Assembly: GCF_003697815.1 (NCBI RefSeq)
Contig: NZ_RDQG01000039.1
Location: 1-64,000 of the forward strand
DNA from: Halalkalicoccus subterraneus
GTDB taxonomy: Archaea; Halobacteriota; Halobacteria; Halobacteriales; Halalkalicoccaceae
Direction: 5' to 3'
DNA: 64,000 nt
Shown: positions 34,650 through 44,176 of the stretch, one piece after another
Numbering within the stretch: the first letter of the stretch is position 1
Layout of the letters: every line of letters begins with the position of its first letter
Notes under the pieces: model-generated
Told to the model about the DNA's origin: nothing
Databases searched by the model: none
Seen by the model: only the letters and a program-made list of their open reading frames with translations
Position numbers and translations under genes: made by a program

Positions 34650-36794
34650 ATGCACCATCCCGGCCCACCCCGGTTCATCTCGGTCGGTGAGTCAGTCGAA
34701 CTGGCCCCCAGAAACCCGATTCCGGACGCTTCATACCACTGGTCAGTCGCCGACGCTCCGGCGGAAAGCGACTTCGACGCGAACAACGAGCTTCCGGTCG
34801 GCACGCCCGCGGGGTACCCTGACTCTGAGAGCGAGGAGGGCGGTCCCGTCGTCCACTTTCACCCGGACGTTTCCGGTACATACGTTGTCGAACTCGACGC
34901 GCCCGACAGAACCTACGAACTCACCGTTCGCGTCTTCCCTGATGAGCGGCGCGACGCGCAGTTCTCGGTCGCCGCCGAGGATCTCCCGCTCCCCGAATCG
35001 AAGCTTAATGATACCCAGATTTCGGTCAGCGGACCATTCAATAACCATTTGATGGCAACCAAGCGCCCGCGCCGCATTGACAACGACTACGTGCTCAACG
35101 TACAGTTGCTCCCGGGCAAACACACCGCCGCCTTCTCCGTCGGGGACGACCTCGCGGAGGGCGTCCGCACCAGCGTCGATGTCGACGGCCCGGGCCGCCC
35201 CCGCATCCGACTCGACGCAGCCGTCGACAACGAGGAGGTAGTTGTCACCGCGACGCCGAAGAGCGCCCCCGACAGCGAGTTCTCGGACACCGACCTCCCC
35301 GTCGAATTCTATCTCGACGGTCGTGACGACCTCGGCGAGGACAAGGTGAATATCGACGGCCGCGAACTCCGCGTCTCCGTCGACGTACTTCCGCATCGCG
35401 CCCGAATCCACGCCGTTACCGCCGGCGAGCGCCGCAGCATCAGCGACACTGTCGTTCTCGATGCGACTGGCTCCGAATCGGTCGCTGTCACCCGACCAAA
35501 TGACCCGCCGGCGTGGGCTGAAACGCCGACGGTGTACGAGATTTTTGTCCGCTCCTTCGCAGGCGAGACGTTGCCGACGACGTTCGCCGAAATCGAGCGC
35601 CGCATCGAGTACCTCGAATCCTTGGACGTCGACTGTCTCTGGTTGACGCCGATGCTCGCTAGTCCGACGACTCACGGCTATCACATCACCGACTACTTCG
35701 ACACTGCCTCCGATCTCGGATCGCGAGAGGCGTTCGAGTCGCTCGTCGAGCGTTGTCACGAGGCCGATATCAAGGTCGTCTTCGATCTCGTCATCAACCA
35801 TACCTCGCGGGACCACCCTGCGTTCCAGATGCACGCGGCGGGCGTCGAGGAGTACGCCGACCATTTCCGCCGCGTCGACGCCGACCGCAACGTCGTCGAT
35901 GTAGAGTGGGCCGAGATCCGAGAGGAAGGCGGCGACGTTCCAGAATACTACTTTAATTGGGCACGCATTCCCAACTTAAACTACGATTCGCTTGCCGTTC
36001 GCCGGTGGATGCTCAACGTAGTCGACGAATGGGCGGGTATCGTCGATGGCTTCCGTTGTGACGTGGCATGGGGGGTCTCGCACGCCTTCTGGAAGGAGGT
36101 CCGCGACCGCGCACCTGATGATTTCCTGTTCCTCGACGAGACCATCCCGCGGGACGCCGCATACCACGAGGGCGAGTTCCACATGCACTACGATACGACA
36201 CTGTACGAGACGCTGTGTGACATCGGCAAGGGGAAAAAACCCGCTGACGCCATTCTCGACGCCCTTGACGATGCGACGCGGACCGGATTCCCCGATTCGG
36301 CCGTTCACCTCCGCTACGTCGAGAACCACGATGAGGACCGCTACATCGACGAGTGCGACGAAGCGTCGCTGCGCGCAGCCGCCGCGGCGACATTCACCGT
36401 GCCGGGTGCGCCAATGATTTACTATGGACAAGAGCGCGGCGTTCCTGAACAGCGCGGTCCAATGCGCTGGCACGACGGCGACGCCGACCTGACTGCATTC
36501 CACCGGGCGCTCACGTCGCTTCGCGCGGAGACGTTGACGCTCCGCGAGGGGAGCGTCGAGGCCGTCAACTACGACGTTGCCATCGGCGACGAGAAAGCTG
36601 ACGCTGACGCGGTGACCGCTTACGCGCGCGCAGACGAGCATGGCCGCTACGTTGTCGTCCTCAACTTCGCTGACGACCCGGCGACAGTCTCACTAGACGA
36701 GGACGTTGAATCGACGGATCTACTGTCGGGTGAGTCGGTCGTCGCCGGCAACGGCCTCAACGTAGTTGATGCTGTTGTTCTCCGCGCAGCGTAA
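34650..36794 (+). CDS. Cytoplasmic GH13 alpha-amylase/cyclomaltodextrinase-like enzyme
   Basis: This 714-residue protein has no signal peptide, so it acts inside the cell. The first 285 residues form beta-rich domains of the CBM34/48 kind. The barrel starts near 293 (TVYEIFVRSFAGE). The catalytic triad is Asp471 (DGFRCDVAWG), Glu497 (FLFLDETI) and Asp561 (YVENHDEDR). An N-terminal domain of this type is usual in neopullulanases and cyclodextrinases, which open imported cyclodextrins, and that role fits the adjacent CGTase and importer. Substrate preference is inferred from context. Confidence 0.85.
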   Translation: MHHPGPPRFISVGESVELAPRNPIPDASYHWSVADAPAESDFDANNELPVGTPAGYPDSESEEGGPVVHFHPDVSGTYVVELDAPDRTYELTVRVFPDERRDAQFSVAAEDLPLPESKLNDTQISVSGPFNNHLMATKRPRRIDNDYVLNVQLLPGKHTAAFSVGDDLAEGVRTSVDVDGPGRPRIRLDAAVDNEEVVVTATPKSAPDSEFSDTDLPVEFYLDGRDDLGEDKVNIDGRELRVSVDVLPHRARIHAVTAGERRSISDTVVLDATGSESVAVTRPNDPPAWAETPTVYEIFVRSFAGETLPTTFAEIERRIEYLESLDVDCLWLTPMLASPTTHGYHITDYFDTASDLGSREAFESLVERCHEADIKVVFDLVINHTSRDHPAFQMHAAGVEEYADHFRRVDADRNVVDVEWAEIREEGGDVPEYYFNWARIPNLNYDSLAVRRWMLNVVDEWAGIVDGFRCDVAWGVSHAFWKEVRDRAPDDFLFLDETIPRDAAYHEGEFHMHYDTTLYETLCDIGKGKKPADAILDALDDATRTGFPDSAVHLRYVENHDEDRYIDECDEASLRAAAAATFTVPGAPMIYYGQERGVPEQRGPMRWHDGDADLTAFHRALTSLRAETLTLREGSVEAVNYDVAIGDEKADADAVTAYARADEHGRYVVVLNFADDPATVSLDEDVESTDLLSGESVVAGNGLNVVDAVVLRAA

Positions 36795-36930
36795 CTCTAG
36801 GTTTCGCCGACTTCGATTATCACTGTCCCGGACAAGAGCCGTTCAGTGTCGCCCGATTTTTGCCGACTATTTCTAGGAATCCACTCTCTCGTGGTGATTC
36901 TACCACTGTGTATTAAGTATTCCACTCGGA

Positions 36931-36946
36931 TCCATACACGTATGGA
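36931..36946. promoter_or_regulatory. Palindrome over the trmB start codon
   Basis: TCCATACACGTATGGA is a 7-2-7 inverted repeat that includes the ATG of the regulator gene. A TATA-like TATTAAGTATT lies 25 bp upstream. The position suggests autoregulation by the encoded TrmB-type protein. Confidence 0.4.
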
Positions 36947-38021
36947 TGACGCCACACTTGGAGATATGCTCAAACAGTTCGGTCTCTCTGATAAGGAAAT
37001 AGACACGTACCTCACGCTCTTGGAACACGGGGAGGCGAAGGCGAGCACCGTTGCAGATGCCGCGGGTGTCTCGAAACGCTACGTCTATAGTATTAGCGAG
37101 AAACTCGAAGATCGCGGCTTCGTCTCGGTGAACGACCACGCCGTACCGACGACGATTCGGGCAAACTCGCCGAAAGAAGTTACCAAGTCGTTAACGAAGA
37201 ACATCGAGACGATGCGTCCGGCACTGGAGGCACGCTATTCGCAAGTCGCCCCACAGACCGAGCAGTTCGAGGTCATTAAATCGCGCGTGACAGTACTCAA
37301 ACGGATCCGCTCACTCATTGACGATGCTGACGAGGAGGTGACACTGTCAATTCCGGCGGCGAATCTCGACGAGATTGCGGATTCGCTTCGCGCTGCCGTC
37401 AAACGTGGGGTGCTAGTGCTACTCGTTATCGCCGATGCCGACGGTTCGATGCAGCCAGAACTAGGAGGCGTCGCCAGTGTTGCCCGCGCATGGGTCGAAC
37501 CGATGCCGACGATGCTTACCGTTGACCAACGCGTCGGAGTGGTCGCACCAATCGAGATGATAACTCGGACCAACAGCGACGCGCACGCAATCACGTTTAC
37601 TGAACCCCGACTCGGTCCAGTCATCGTCGGGTCGTTTCTCGGAAACTACTGGCCAATGGCACAGCAAGTATATGTTACAGAACCGGCCTCACTGCCGGTC
37701 ACCCATACAAATTTCCGTCATACCACACTCCAGACGACACTCCATCTTCAAGCAGAGACGCCGTTTCGCGCCCACGTTCGTGGCCGCTGGACGCGCGACC
37801 GCGACGGCCACGACGAGATCGTTGGCCGTGTTGTCGACGTGCAGCAAGGACTCGTCGCACCGTCGAACAACTCGTTTCCCGTTGAGAACACGCTCGTTAT
37901 TGAGACGGCTGATGGGGTAGTCACCGTCGGTGGTGGCGGTGCATTTGTCGAAGATGTAGAAGCGGAGAGTGTGACGATTGAGGCCGTTGAGACCGAAGAA
38001 AACACGGAAACAGACAGCTAA
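36942..38021 (+). CDS. trmB: TrmB-family sugar-responsive transcription regulator
   Basis: This 359-residue regulator has an N-terminal winged helix (LSDKEIDTYLTLLEHGEAKA, then VSKRYVYSISEKLEDRGF; about residues 13-65), a linker helix, a central region resembling the TrmB effector domain (from about 115, FEVIKSRVTVLKRIRSLIDD) and a C-terminal beta-rich part. TrmB proteins bind maltose, sucrose or glucose and control sugar transporters and enzymes. It closes the starch island and is the likely controller of it. The ATG at 36942 was chosen because it starts the winged-helix family sequence. Confidence 0.88.
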   Translation: MDDATLGDMLKQFGLSDKEIDTYLTLLEHGEAKASTVADAAGVSKRYVYSISEKLEDRGFVSVNDHAVPTTIRANSPKEVTKSLTKNIETMRPALEARYSQVAPQTEQFEVIKSRVTVLKRIRSLIDDADEEVTLSIPAANLDEIADSLRAAVKRGVLVLLVIADADGSMQPELGGVASVARAWVEPMPTMLTVDQRVGVVAPIEMITRTNSDAHAITFTEPRLGPVIVGSFLGNYWPMAQQVYVTEPASLPVTHTNFRHTTLQTTLHLQAETPFRAHVRGRWTRDRDGHDEIVGRVVDVQQGLVAPSNNSFPVENTLVIETADGVVTVGGGGAFVEDVEAESVTIEAVETEENTETDS

Positions 38022-38603
38022 AATTTCGGACAATGAGCTCGCGGAAGGGAGTAAAGCAATGCGTGAACAGCGCGATGGCATTCGCGACTACCTCAAAAGT
38101 GGAGGTGTCGACGTGAGTATGTGGAACGACAATGCTGACACTTCCACCCGTGGCGCTGATCGCGATACTGCTGATTCCGACTAACGATGCTTCTACTTTA
38201 GCTAGTGTGAACAGAACGTACTATGACACATCTAGCATCTCTTTGAACCTCAATCAGTCCTTATAGGAATTCGAGCGATGATACCAGGATCGATTCTAGA
38301 AACCGATGACAAGCGTCGAGCTCGATAACATCTTGAAGGAGATCGAGGAGTTCTGTACGGAGACGCGGGAACTCCTCGCAGAGGAGCTTGGCGGTGATTC
38401 TGAGGACTATCGTGCGACCGTTGCCGCGAGCTCGAGGTTGACGGCGGCGACCGGTAATTGTTCCACTACCAGTACCGAGACATTGGTAGCTGTCCCTTGT
38501 GCACCATCGACCGTACTCACAGAGGCGACCGTTTCACAAGGTGTGAAGCGCGCAAGCCAGACGTCTGACACACTACTATCTGAACACGGTGTATGACGAG
38601 CGT
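38022..38603 (+). pseudogene. Degenerate coding scraps between trmB and the CopG-like gene
   Basis: No intact gene is seen. At 38058-38184 a short frame (MREQRDGIRDYLKSGGVDV) has haloarchaeal codon use. At 38306-38400 another begins MTSVELDNILKEIEEFCTE. After that the better frame changes: 38404-38570 reads CDRC, then an in-frame TAA, then FHYQYRDIGSCPLC in the same frame, the look of a small zinc-ribbon protein. The mixture of frames and stops suggests a decayed zinc-finger gene. Confidence 0.35.
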
Positions 38604-38990
38604 ATGCAGCGGGTGAGCGTGAAATTAGACGAGGACATGGTCGAACAGCTCGATTCGCTGGCTGATGATCAGAGTGTCACACGGTCGGATATCATCCGTG
38701 ATACGTTGGATGATGGACTGAATACGGATGATGACGTGGAGATTCAGCGCCTCCAGGAACGGATCGCCGACCTTGAAACGGAGAACAAAAGACTACGCCG
38801 TGAGAAGCGTCTCGTCCTGGAACAGCGTGAAGAGCACACTGAGTTAGTCAACGCCGTCAAAGAGGAGCAGAGCCTCGCGAAACGAAAGGCCGAGGCCGGA
38901 TTGTGGACGAAAACGAAATGGGCGCTGTTCGGCATCACACTTCCGGTAGATAGGGTGACCTACAACCGAAAACGCGAAAATATGAGTTGA
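38604..38990 (+). CDS. CopG/ribbon-helix-helix DNA-binding protein with coiled coil
   Basis: This 128-residue protein has an N-terminal RHH domain (MQRVSVKLDEDMVEQLDSLA, then VTRSDIIRDTLDDGL), then a heptad-rich coiled coil (about residues 45-90: LQERIADLETENKRLRREKR) and a basic C-terminus. RHH domains dimerise to bind operators, and the coiled coil should strengthen dimerisation. This layout is common in haloarchaea and on plasmids. No toxin partner is adjacent, since the next gene is a transposase on the other strand. Confidence 0.7.
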   Translation: MQRVSVKLDEDMVEQLDSLADDQSVTRSDIIRDTLDDGLNTDDDVEIQRLQERIADLETENKRLRREKRLVLEQREEHTELVNAVKEEQSLAKRKAEAGLWTKTKWALFGITLPVDRVTYNRKRENMS

Positions 38991-39156
38991 TTCTGATAGT
39001 TACTTGAGAGAAAACAATAACAAGCGAGTTCACCAACAAACCGCCGCAATAATACCTACGGGAAGTGACTATTATCGGCGCGTCGGAGAGAAAATCGGGG
39101 GATGCGACCAGCGCTACCGCTCTTCGAGTACGCGAACTCGAACGACTTCGGAAGTA

Positions 39157-40875
39157 TTAGTCGACGGTTCGGAGGAACTCGCCCAGCGCCCGCACGAACG
39201 TCTTGGCCGTCACCTCCGGCGGTGAGCGAATTGAAACACCCTTGCCCCGTTTGATCAGGTAGTCGGTCAGCCGCCACAGTACGTACAGCAGTGTCGCCAG
39301 CACGAAGTTGCACAGCCGCACGCGGTAGTCCGTTGAGGACGTGCGCGGCAGGAACTTCTTGATCGATTTGTATTGGTTTTCGATGTCCCAGCGCCGACTG
39401 TAGCGGTTGCAGATCGCTTCGATCTCGTCAGTCTCGACACGATCACGGTTGGTGACGAACACCGCGTACTTTCCGTCAGCATCGTCACTACTGCTGGGGA
39501 CGTAAAGGAACTCGGCCGTGTGGTGAACTTCACCGTCGTGGCCGAATGGAACGTCGTGTTTGACTGCGGCATCGGCCTCGGGATGAGATTCGATATCCTC
39601 GATCACCTCGTAATCGTCTTCGTATTTAGGCACTGGCGAGAGGTACGTTAGGCCACGGTCGGCGACCGCCGCGTACACATCGTTACTGTAGAAGCCCCGG
39701 TCGAACATCACCTCGTCAATATCCACGAACTGTAATGCTTTGTCCAGCAGACGTTCGACTAACGCGGCTTTCGAATAGGAGGGTGCATCGTCCTCTTCCC
39801 AGTTCGAATTCTCCTTGACTGGCTCGATCGCCAGCGGGATCGGAACGAGATCGCCGACCAGCGTGATCGTCGCGTACTTGTACCCGCGCTTGTACTCGCC
39901 GTCCTTCTTGTACCCACTCACCATGCGCGGATAGTCCGGTTTGGCGATCCCGTCATCCTTGTCCTGCCACGGCCAGACGTGGAACTGCTCGTGGGTGATG
40001 TCGATGGCCGCCGTAACCTTACGGTCGTTGAAAGGGTTATCTCCCTGAATCGTGTTGATGACGTTCTGTACGGAGCTATCGAACGCCTCCATGAGCTTCT
40101 CACGGATCCGCTCGATGTCGGGCATCCGGTCATCGTCGAGGAATTCGTTGAGCGTGAACTGAGCATCTTCGTCGTCGGGTGTGGCGAACAGTTTGAGTAC
40201 ACGAAGGATGGTCGAGCCGTGGGCGGTGAGATCGTCGTCGGTGACCCAGCCATACTCGCCCTCCTCGTGGGCACTCCCGTTGTGTGCGCAGATACGCGCG
40301 ATCATGTCGAGGATTTGTTCGTCGTCGTAGCTCCGATTCAGTGTTCGCCCGCTCTCGAACTCGGGGAAGGCGTGTTTGCGGGCGAGTTTGAACGTCTTCT
40401 TCGCCTTCCGACGGGTGTACTCTACCTCGTCTTCGTCGGTTTCGTCGGTCTCGTCCTCGGGCGGATCGGTCGGGACGAGTGCTTCGGCGATGACGTCGTT
40501 CTCGACGGCAGTACGGCGGAGTCCGATCCCAGCTGCCTTGATGATCTCGCGGGTGTCAGCCCCGAATTTGGCCCAGACATCCGAGAGAGCCTGCTGTGAT
40601 GGAGCGGATTTGAGGCCGAAGCGATGCACCAGTACCGGGCGGGCCTCCATGCGGTCGGCGAGTTCATTCTGTGAGAACGCGCGAGCGTGCTGGTAGAGAA
40701 ACGCCCGCACGATCGGCTCGGTTTCGTGCGTGACCTTGTGCTGTTGGCGGGTATCGACCAGATAGTCAGTCGGAATCGAGACGACTTTGATGAGATCCCA
40801 GAGGTGGTCAATGTGCTTGCTGGCCTCCTCGCCATGCAAAACAAGCGCTTGGGCCGCAGCCGAGGTCTCCGCCAT
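39157..40875 (-). mobile_element. DDE transposase of a haloarchaeal insertion sequence
   Basis: This transposase appears complete at 572 residues. The acidic triad is Asp292 (AAIDITHEQF), Asp392 (VMFDRGFYS) and Glu499 (RWDIENQYKSIKKF, the Y-x-x-R/K...E motif region of IS4-like enzymes). A long N-terminal helical and acidic region precedes the catalytic domain. It belongs to the large DDE_Tnp_1/ISNCY-like transposases of haloarchaea; the IS name is not certain. Terminal inverted repeats and target duplications could not be fixed by eye. It separates the starch island from the second DUF58 operon. Confidence 0.8.
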
Positions 40876-41002
40876 ATATGCTGTTGAGTGTTGTTCGTAA
40901 GGCTAACACAGTCATTTAGACATTATGTTCGCTTCGAACAATCACGTATTCTGTATCATCGGTTATAAACCACTCGGTGACGAAGAGAGTGTTAATCGAA
41001 CA

Positions 41003-41461
41003 ATGATCGAAAACGCTGATATCATCGACTTCCTCCAAAAGAAGGGGGCGATGGAACTCCTCGTCGAGATCGGCGAGGAGCCAAAGCGCCATACTGACCT
41101 GCGCGAGAAGTTCCTGCTGAGTTCGAGTACGCTCCATGGCCGGCTGAAACGCGGGAGTCAACTCGGCCTCTGGGAACAAACACTCAAAGAACGCGACGAT
41201 GGGTTATCGAGCAAAGTCTATCGGTTGAGTGAGAAAGGACAGGAGGTGTACGATGTCGCCGCCGACCATAGCGTGAGTCGCTATCACAAGACGCGCCGTG
41301 ACGCGGTTCGCCACGTTCGAAAAGCGGAGGCAGAGACACTGAAAGCGCTCTCACACGACGACGCCCCATGGCTTGAGGAGATCGAGCCACTCATCGAAAT
41401 CGACCGGGTGGAAACGCAGCGCGGTCTCGGAGAGTTCATCCCGGATACCGAAGAATCGTGA
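41003..41461 (+). CDS. Winged-helix transcription regulator
   Basis: This 152-residue protein starts MIENADIIDFLQKKGAMELL. The winged helix (residues 5-75) resembles HxlR/ArsR-like regulators: a recognition region LREKFLLSSSTLHGRLKRGS and a wing ending SKVYRLSEKGQEVYD. A charged helical C-terminus of about 70 residues follows, with alternating Arg and Glu. The frame is open to 40925, but a TATA-like GGTTATAAACC lies in that part, so 41003 is the better start. It precedes the second DUF58 operon and may control it. Confidence 0.65.
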   Translation: MIENADIIDFLQKKGAMELLVEIGEEPKRHTDLREKFLLSSSTLHGRLKRGSQLGLWEQTLKERDDGLSSKVYRLSEKGQEVYDVAADHSVSRYHKTRRDAVRHVRKAEAETLKALSHDDAPWLEEIEPLIEIDRVETQRGLGEFIPDTEES

Positions 41462-41533
41462 CCGTACCACGATTGAACAGATGATCGGTCCGGTTTCCAC
41501 CCATGCCCTCGTTGGGCCTGTCCCCACTCACTA

Positions 41534-42262
41534 ATGATACACCGAATCACCGGCCTCCGCGATCGCCTGCTCTCAGCACTTGTCATCGCTGTCAGTATGG
41601 TGCTGCTCACCATCATTGCGAACACTCTCGAATCTTCAATCTCGACGACAGGTGCCCCTGCACCACCGAAATCAGCACCAACATCCGGCATCTCACTCCT
41701 CGCTCTCCTCTATTTGCTCCTCAACGCATTCCTTTCGCTCTTCGGGATCACACTTGAGCCTCCGTCCGGCCCACTCTCCGGCGGTTCCATCCTCGAACTT
41801 CTGTCCATAATCCTCCAAATCATCTACCAGCACCGCCTTGCGATTATCGCGACTGTCGTCCTCCTCACCACCGTCAGTCTCCTCTACCAATATCGCCATC
41901 ATCTTGCTGTGCCTCGCGTCTTCGAATCGTCGAGCGAAGTTCCTGAAACAGCCGTCCGGTCCTCGTCGATGGCAACCGGAAGTGCCGACTGGCCGCCTGA
42001 AACAGAGCCGGAGTCAGTTCAGGAAGCTTGGGTCGCAATGATTCAACGCGTCGACGACATCGAGAAACCGTTATCGCGTACCCCAACCGAATGGCAGCGA
42101 ATCGCGATTGATGCGGGCCTTCCACCTGACAGCGTCGAGACGATCACTACGACGTTCTGTGCCATTCAATACGGGGACGCCCCCGAAACGGACACGCAGC
42201 GGAAACGCGTTCGAACTGCGCTGGCCGCACTCGAAGACCAGCAGGGGACCGCAGATGGATAA
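41534..42262 (+). CDS. DUF4129-domain membrane protein, operon 2
   Basis: This 242-residue counterpart of the protein at 9735-10481 has a first span near residues 12-32, two more near 52-75 and 95-118, and a C-terminal DUF4129 part (WVAMIQRVDDIEKPLSRTPT, EWQRIAIDAGLPPDSVETI). The stop overlaps the next start by eight bases. It is now the first gene of the operon: the moxR expected before it is absent, and a transposase and regulator gene lie upstream instead. Confidence 0.78.
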   Translation: MIHRITGLRDRLLSALVIAVSMVLLTIIANTLESSISTTGAPAPPKSAPTSGISLLALLYLLLNAFLSLFGITLEPPSGPLSGGSILELLSIILQIIYQHRLAIIATVVLLTTVSLLYQYRHHLAVPRVFESSSEVPETAVRSSSMATGSADWPPETEPESVQEAWVAMIQRVDDIEKPLSRTPTEWQRIAIDAGLPPDSVETITTTFCAIQYGDAPETDTQRKRVRTALAALEDQQGTADG

Positions 42263-42896
42263 CTTCTCCCGGACCAGCATCCGTCGCTGGATCACGCTGG
42301 CAGCACTCGTCCTCGTCGCGACTGCTGTTCTCATCACCGGGATCGCCGCCGTCGATCCATCGTTACTCGATATATTCCGTCATCCCCGAGAGGATGTCTT
42401 TCTCATCACGAGCTTCCTCGTCGTCGCCCTCTTCAGTGGTTCGCTCCTCTCTATCCCGCTGTACTTGGATCCCAAAGACACTAGCACGAACCCTGACGAG
42501 ACTGATACGGCTGCCTACGAGCCTGAAGTCACGCCCGAGATTCCACATGCCGGCGCAGACCTCGATCCATTGATGAGACATCCATTTCTCGGACGACGCT
42601 TCACTGACGACGAGCAAGACGCGCTTCGAATGCGGCTCCGAGACGCCGCTGTCAACACGATCCACCGCCACACGGGCATCGAAACGGACGACGCCAGCGT
42701 CCGCGTACAACGCGGTAACTGGACGGAGAACGCTACCGCCGCGTGGTTTCTCGGGGAAACACCACCCCCTCGATCAGTCCGACTCTACGCACGGGTCTCC
42801 GATGGACATGCCTTCCGGCACGGAGCTCGTCACACCGTCCACGAAATCGTCGCCTACGAACAGCGCCACGAGTCACGAAGAACCCACTCACCATGA
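42255..42896 (+). CDS. Membrane protein of DUF58 operon 2 (DUF7269-like)
   Basis: This 213-residue protein from the ATG at 42255 has two spans (about 12-32 and 49-70) and a soluble helical domain shared with 9139-9738 (LRMRLRDAAVNTIHRHTGIE, then W-x-E-N-A-T-A-A-W-F-L). The upstream extension of the frame is a shadow. It overlaps the DUF58 gene by four bases (ATGA). Role unknown. Confidence 0.75.
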   Translation: MDNFSRTSIRRWITLAALVLVATAVLITGIAAVDPSLLDIFRHPREDVFLITSFLVVALFSGSLLSIPLYLDPKDTSTNPDETDTAAYEPEVTPEIPHAGADLDPLMRHPFLGRRFTDDEQDALRMRLRDAAVNTIHRHTGIETDDASVRVQRGNWTENATAAWFLGETPPPRSVRLYARVSDGHAFRHGARHTVHEIVAYEQRHESRRTHSP

Positions 42897-44176
42897 CGTC
42901 GGTCGAACGGACGCATCGCTGGCGAGTGGCCTTTGTATTCGTCCTCTTTACGAGCACAGCCGGTCTGTATCTCGAATCCCCGTTCGTTTTCCTGACGTCG
43001 CTCCTCGGCGTCGCGTATGCGGGCTACCCGCTTTTCGTCGGTCCACCGACTGTCGATCTCAAACTCTCGCGAACAGTCACGGATGAAACTCCTAATCATG
43101 GCGACCCTGTGACGGTTACCGTCACCATAACGAACACCGGGCCGCAGACGCTTGCCGACCTCCGAATCATCGACGGCGTGCCGGCTCTTCTGACGGTCAC
43201 CGATGGAACGCCGCGGCATACAGCCACCCTTCGGCCAGGCGCGTCGACGACGTTCCAGTATACGGTCGCTGCGAAACACGGCAGTCACCGATTCACCCCG
43301 ACGACGGTGATTGCCCACGACATCAGCGGGAATACGCGTGTCGAGACTGAGGTTGCAGCCAGCGAACAGTCGACCATCCGTGAGGAACTCGAGTGTACGG
43401 TCGACCTCCGCGCGTTTCAGTTACGCCGGCAGGCTCGCCAGTATGCTGGACAAACGCCCGCTGAAGCGGGTGAGTCCGGTACCGAATTCCAACAGATACG
43501 AGCGTATCAACGGGGCGATTCGATGCATCGCATCGACTGGAAGCGGTATGCTCGGACTGGCGAGCTCACGTCGGTGGAGTTCCGCGAAGAACACCGAACA
43601 GCCGTCGTGCTTTGCGTGGATGCACGGCAGAACGCGATTCGAGCCGCAGGATCGACAGACCCACACGCAGTAGCGTACTGTGTCGCCGCCGCCCAGCAAG
43701 TTCTTTCTACGCTCGAACAGCAGAGTGAACAGGTCGGCGTGGCCATTTTCGGGACCGAGTTCAATTGGCGGGCACCAAGTGCGGGCCGTGAACAGTATGC
43801 TCACATCGAACAGCTATTGGTAGATCACGAGTACGACCAGCCAATCTCGCTCGATGAGGATGACACCACGGTGTCCTCGATGGAGCAGGTTCAGGAGTTG
43901 ATCGCACAGACCCAGGGAAATATCGAGGTTGTGATGTTTTCGCCACTCGTCGATAGATTCGGTGAGACTGCTGCACAGCAGTTGAACGCGCACGGGTACG
44001 CAGTGACGGTTATCAGCCCGGATGTGACGACGAACGAGACCGTCGGTGAGGAATTCGTGAGGATTGAGCGCGCGAACCGCGTCCAGATGCTGCGGAACCA
44101 AGATATACCGGTCGCGGACTGGTCACCCGAGAAGCCACTGGTCTGGCCCGTGGGCCATCACAGAGGGGAACGCTGA
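42893..44176 (+). CDS. DUF58 (vWA-like) membrane protein, operon 2
   Basis: This 427-residue paralogue of 7886-9145 has two N-terminal spans (about 10-45), a beta domain (VTVTVTITNTGPQTLADLRI, near residues 65-85) and the DUF58 signature (GTEFQQIRAYQRGD, RIDWKRYARTGELTSVEFRE; about residues 195-228). The ATG at 42893 is set by the four-base overlap and by homology with copy 1. Without a local moxR it would depend on the MoxR of operon 1 or one elsewhere in the genome. Confidence 0.85.
   Translation: MTSVERTHRWRVAFVFVLFTSTAGLYLESPFVFLTSLLGVAYAGYPLFVGPPTVDLKLSRTVTDETPNHGDPVTVTVTITNTGPQTLADLRIIDGVPALLTVTDGTPRHTATLRPGASTTFQYTVAAKHGSHRFTPTTVIAHDISGNTRVETEVAASEQSTIREELECTVDLRAFQLRRQARQYAGQTPAEAGESGTEFQQIRAYQRGDSMHRIDWKRYARTGELTSVEFREEHRTAVVLCVDARQNAIRAAGSTDPHAVAYCVAAAQQVLSTLEQQSEQVGVAIFGTEFNWRAPSAGREQYAHIEQLLVDHEYDQPISLDEDDTTVSSMEQVQELIAQTQGNIEVVMFSPLVDRFGETAAQQLNAHGYAVTVISPDVTTNETVGEEFVRIERANRVQMLRNQDIPVADWSPEKPLVWPVGHHRGER

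Noticed and set aside
34743-35864. 373-codon minus-strand frame
   Set aside because: It is an antisense shadow of the GH13 gene, whose catalytic residues are all in place on the plus strand.
39979-40599. 206-codon plus-strand frame
   Set aside because: It is antisense to the transposase; the DDE residues identify the real strand.
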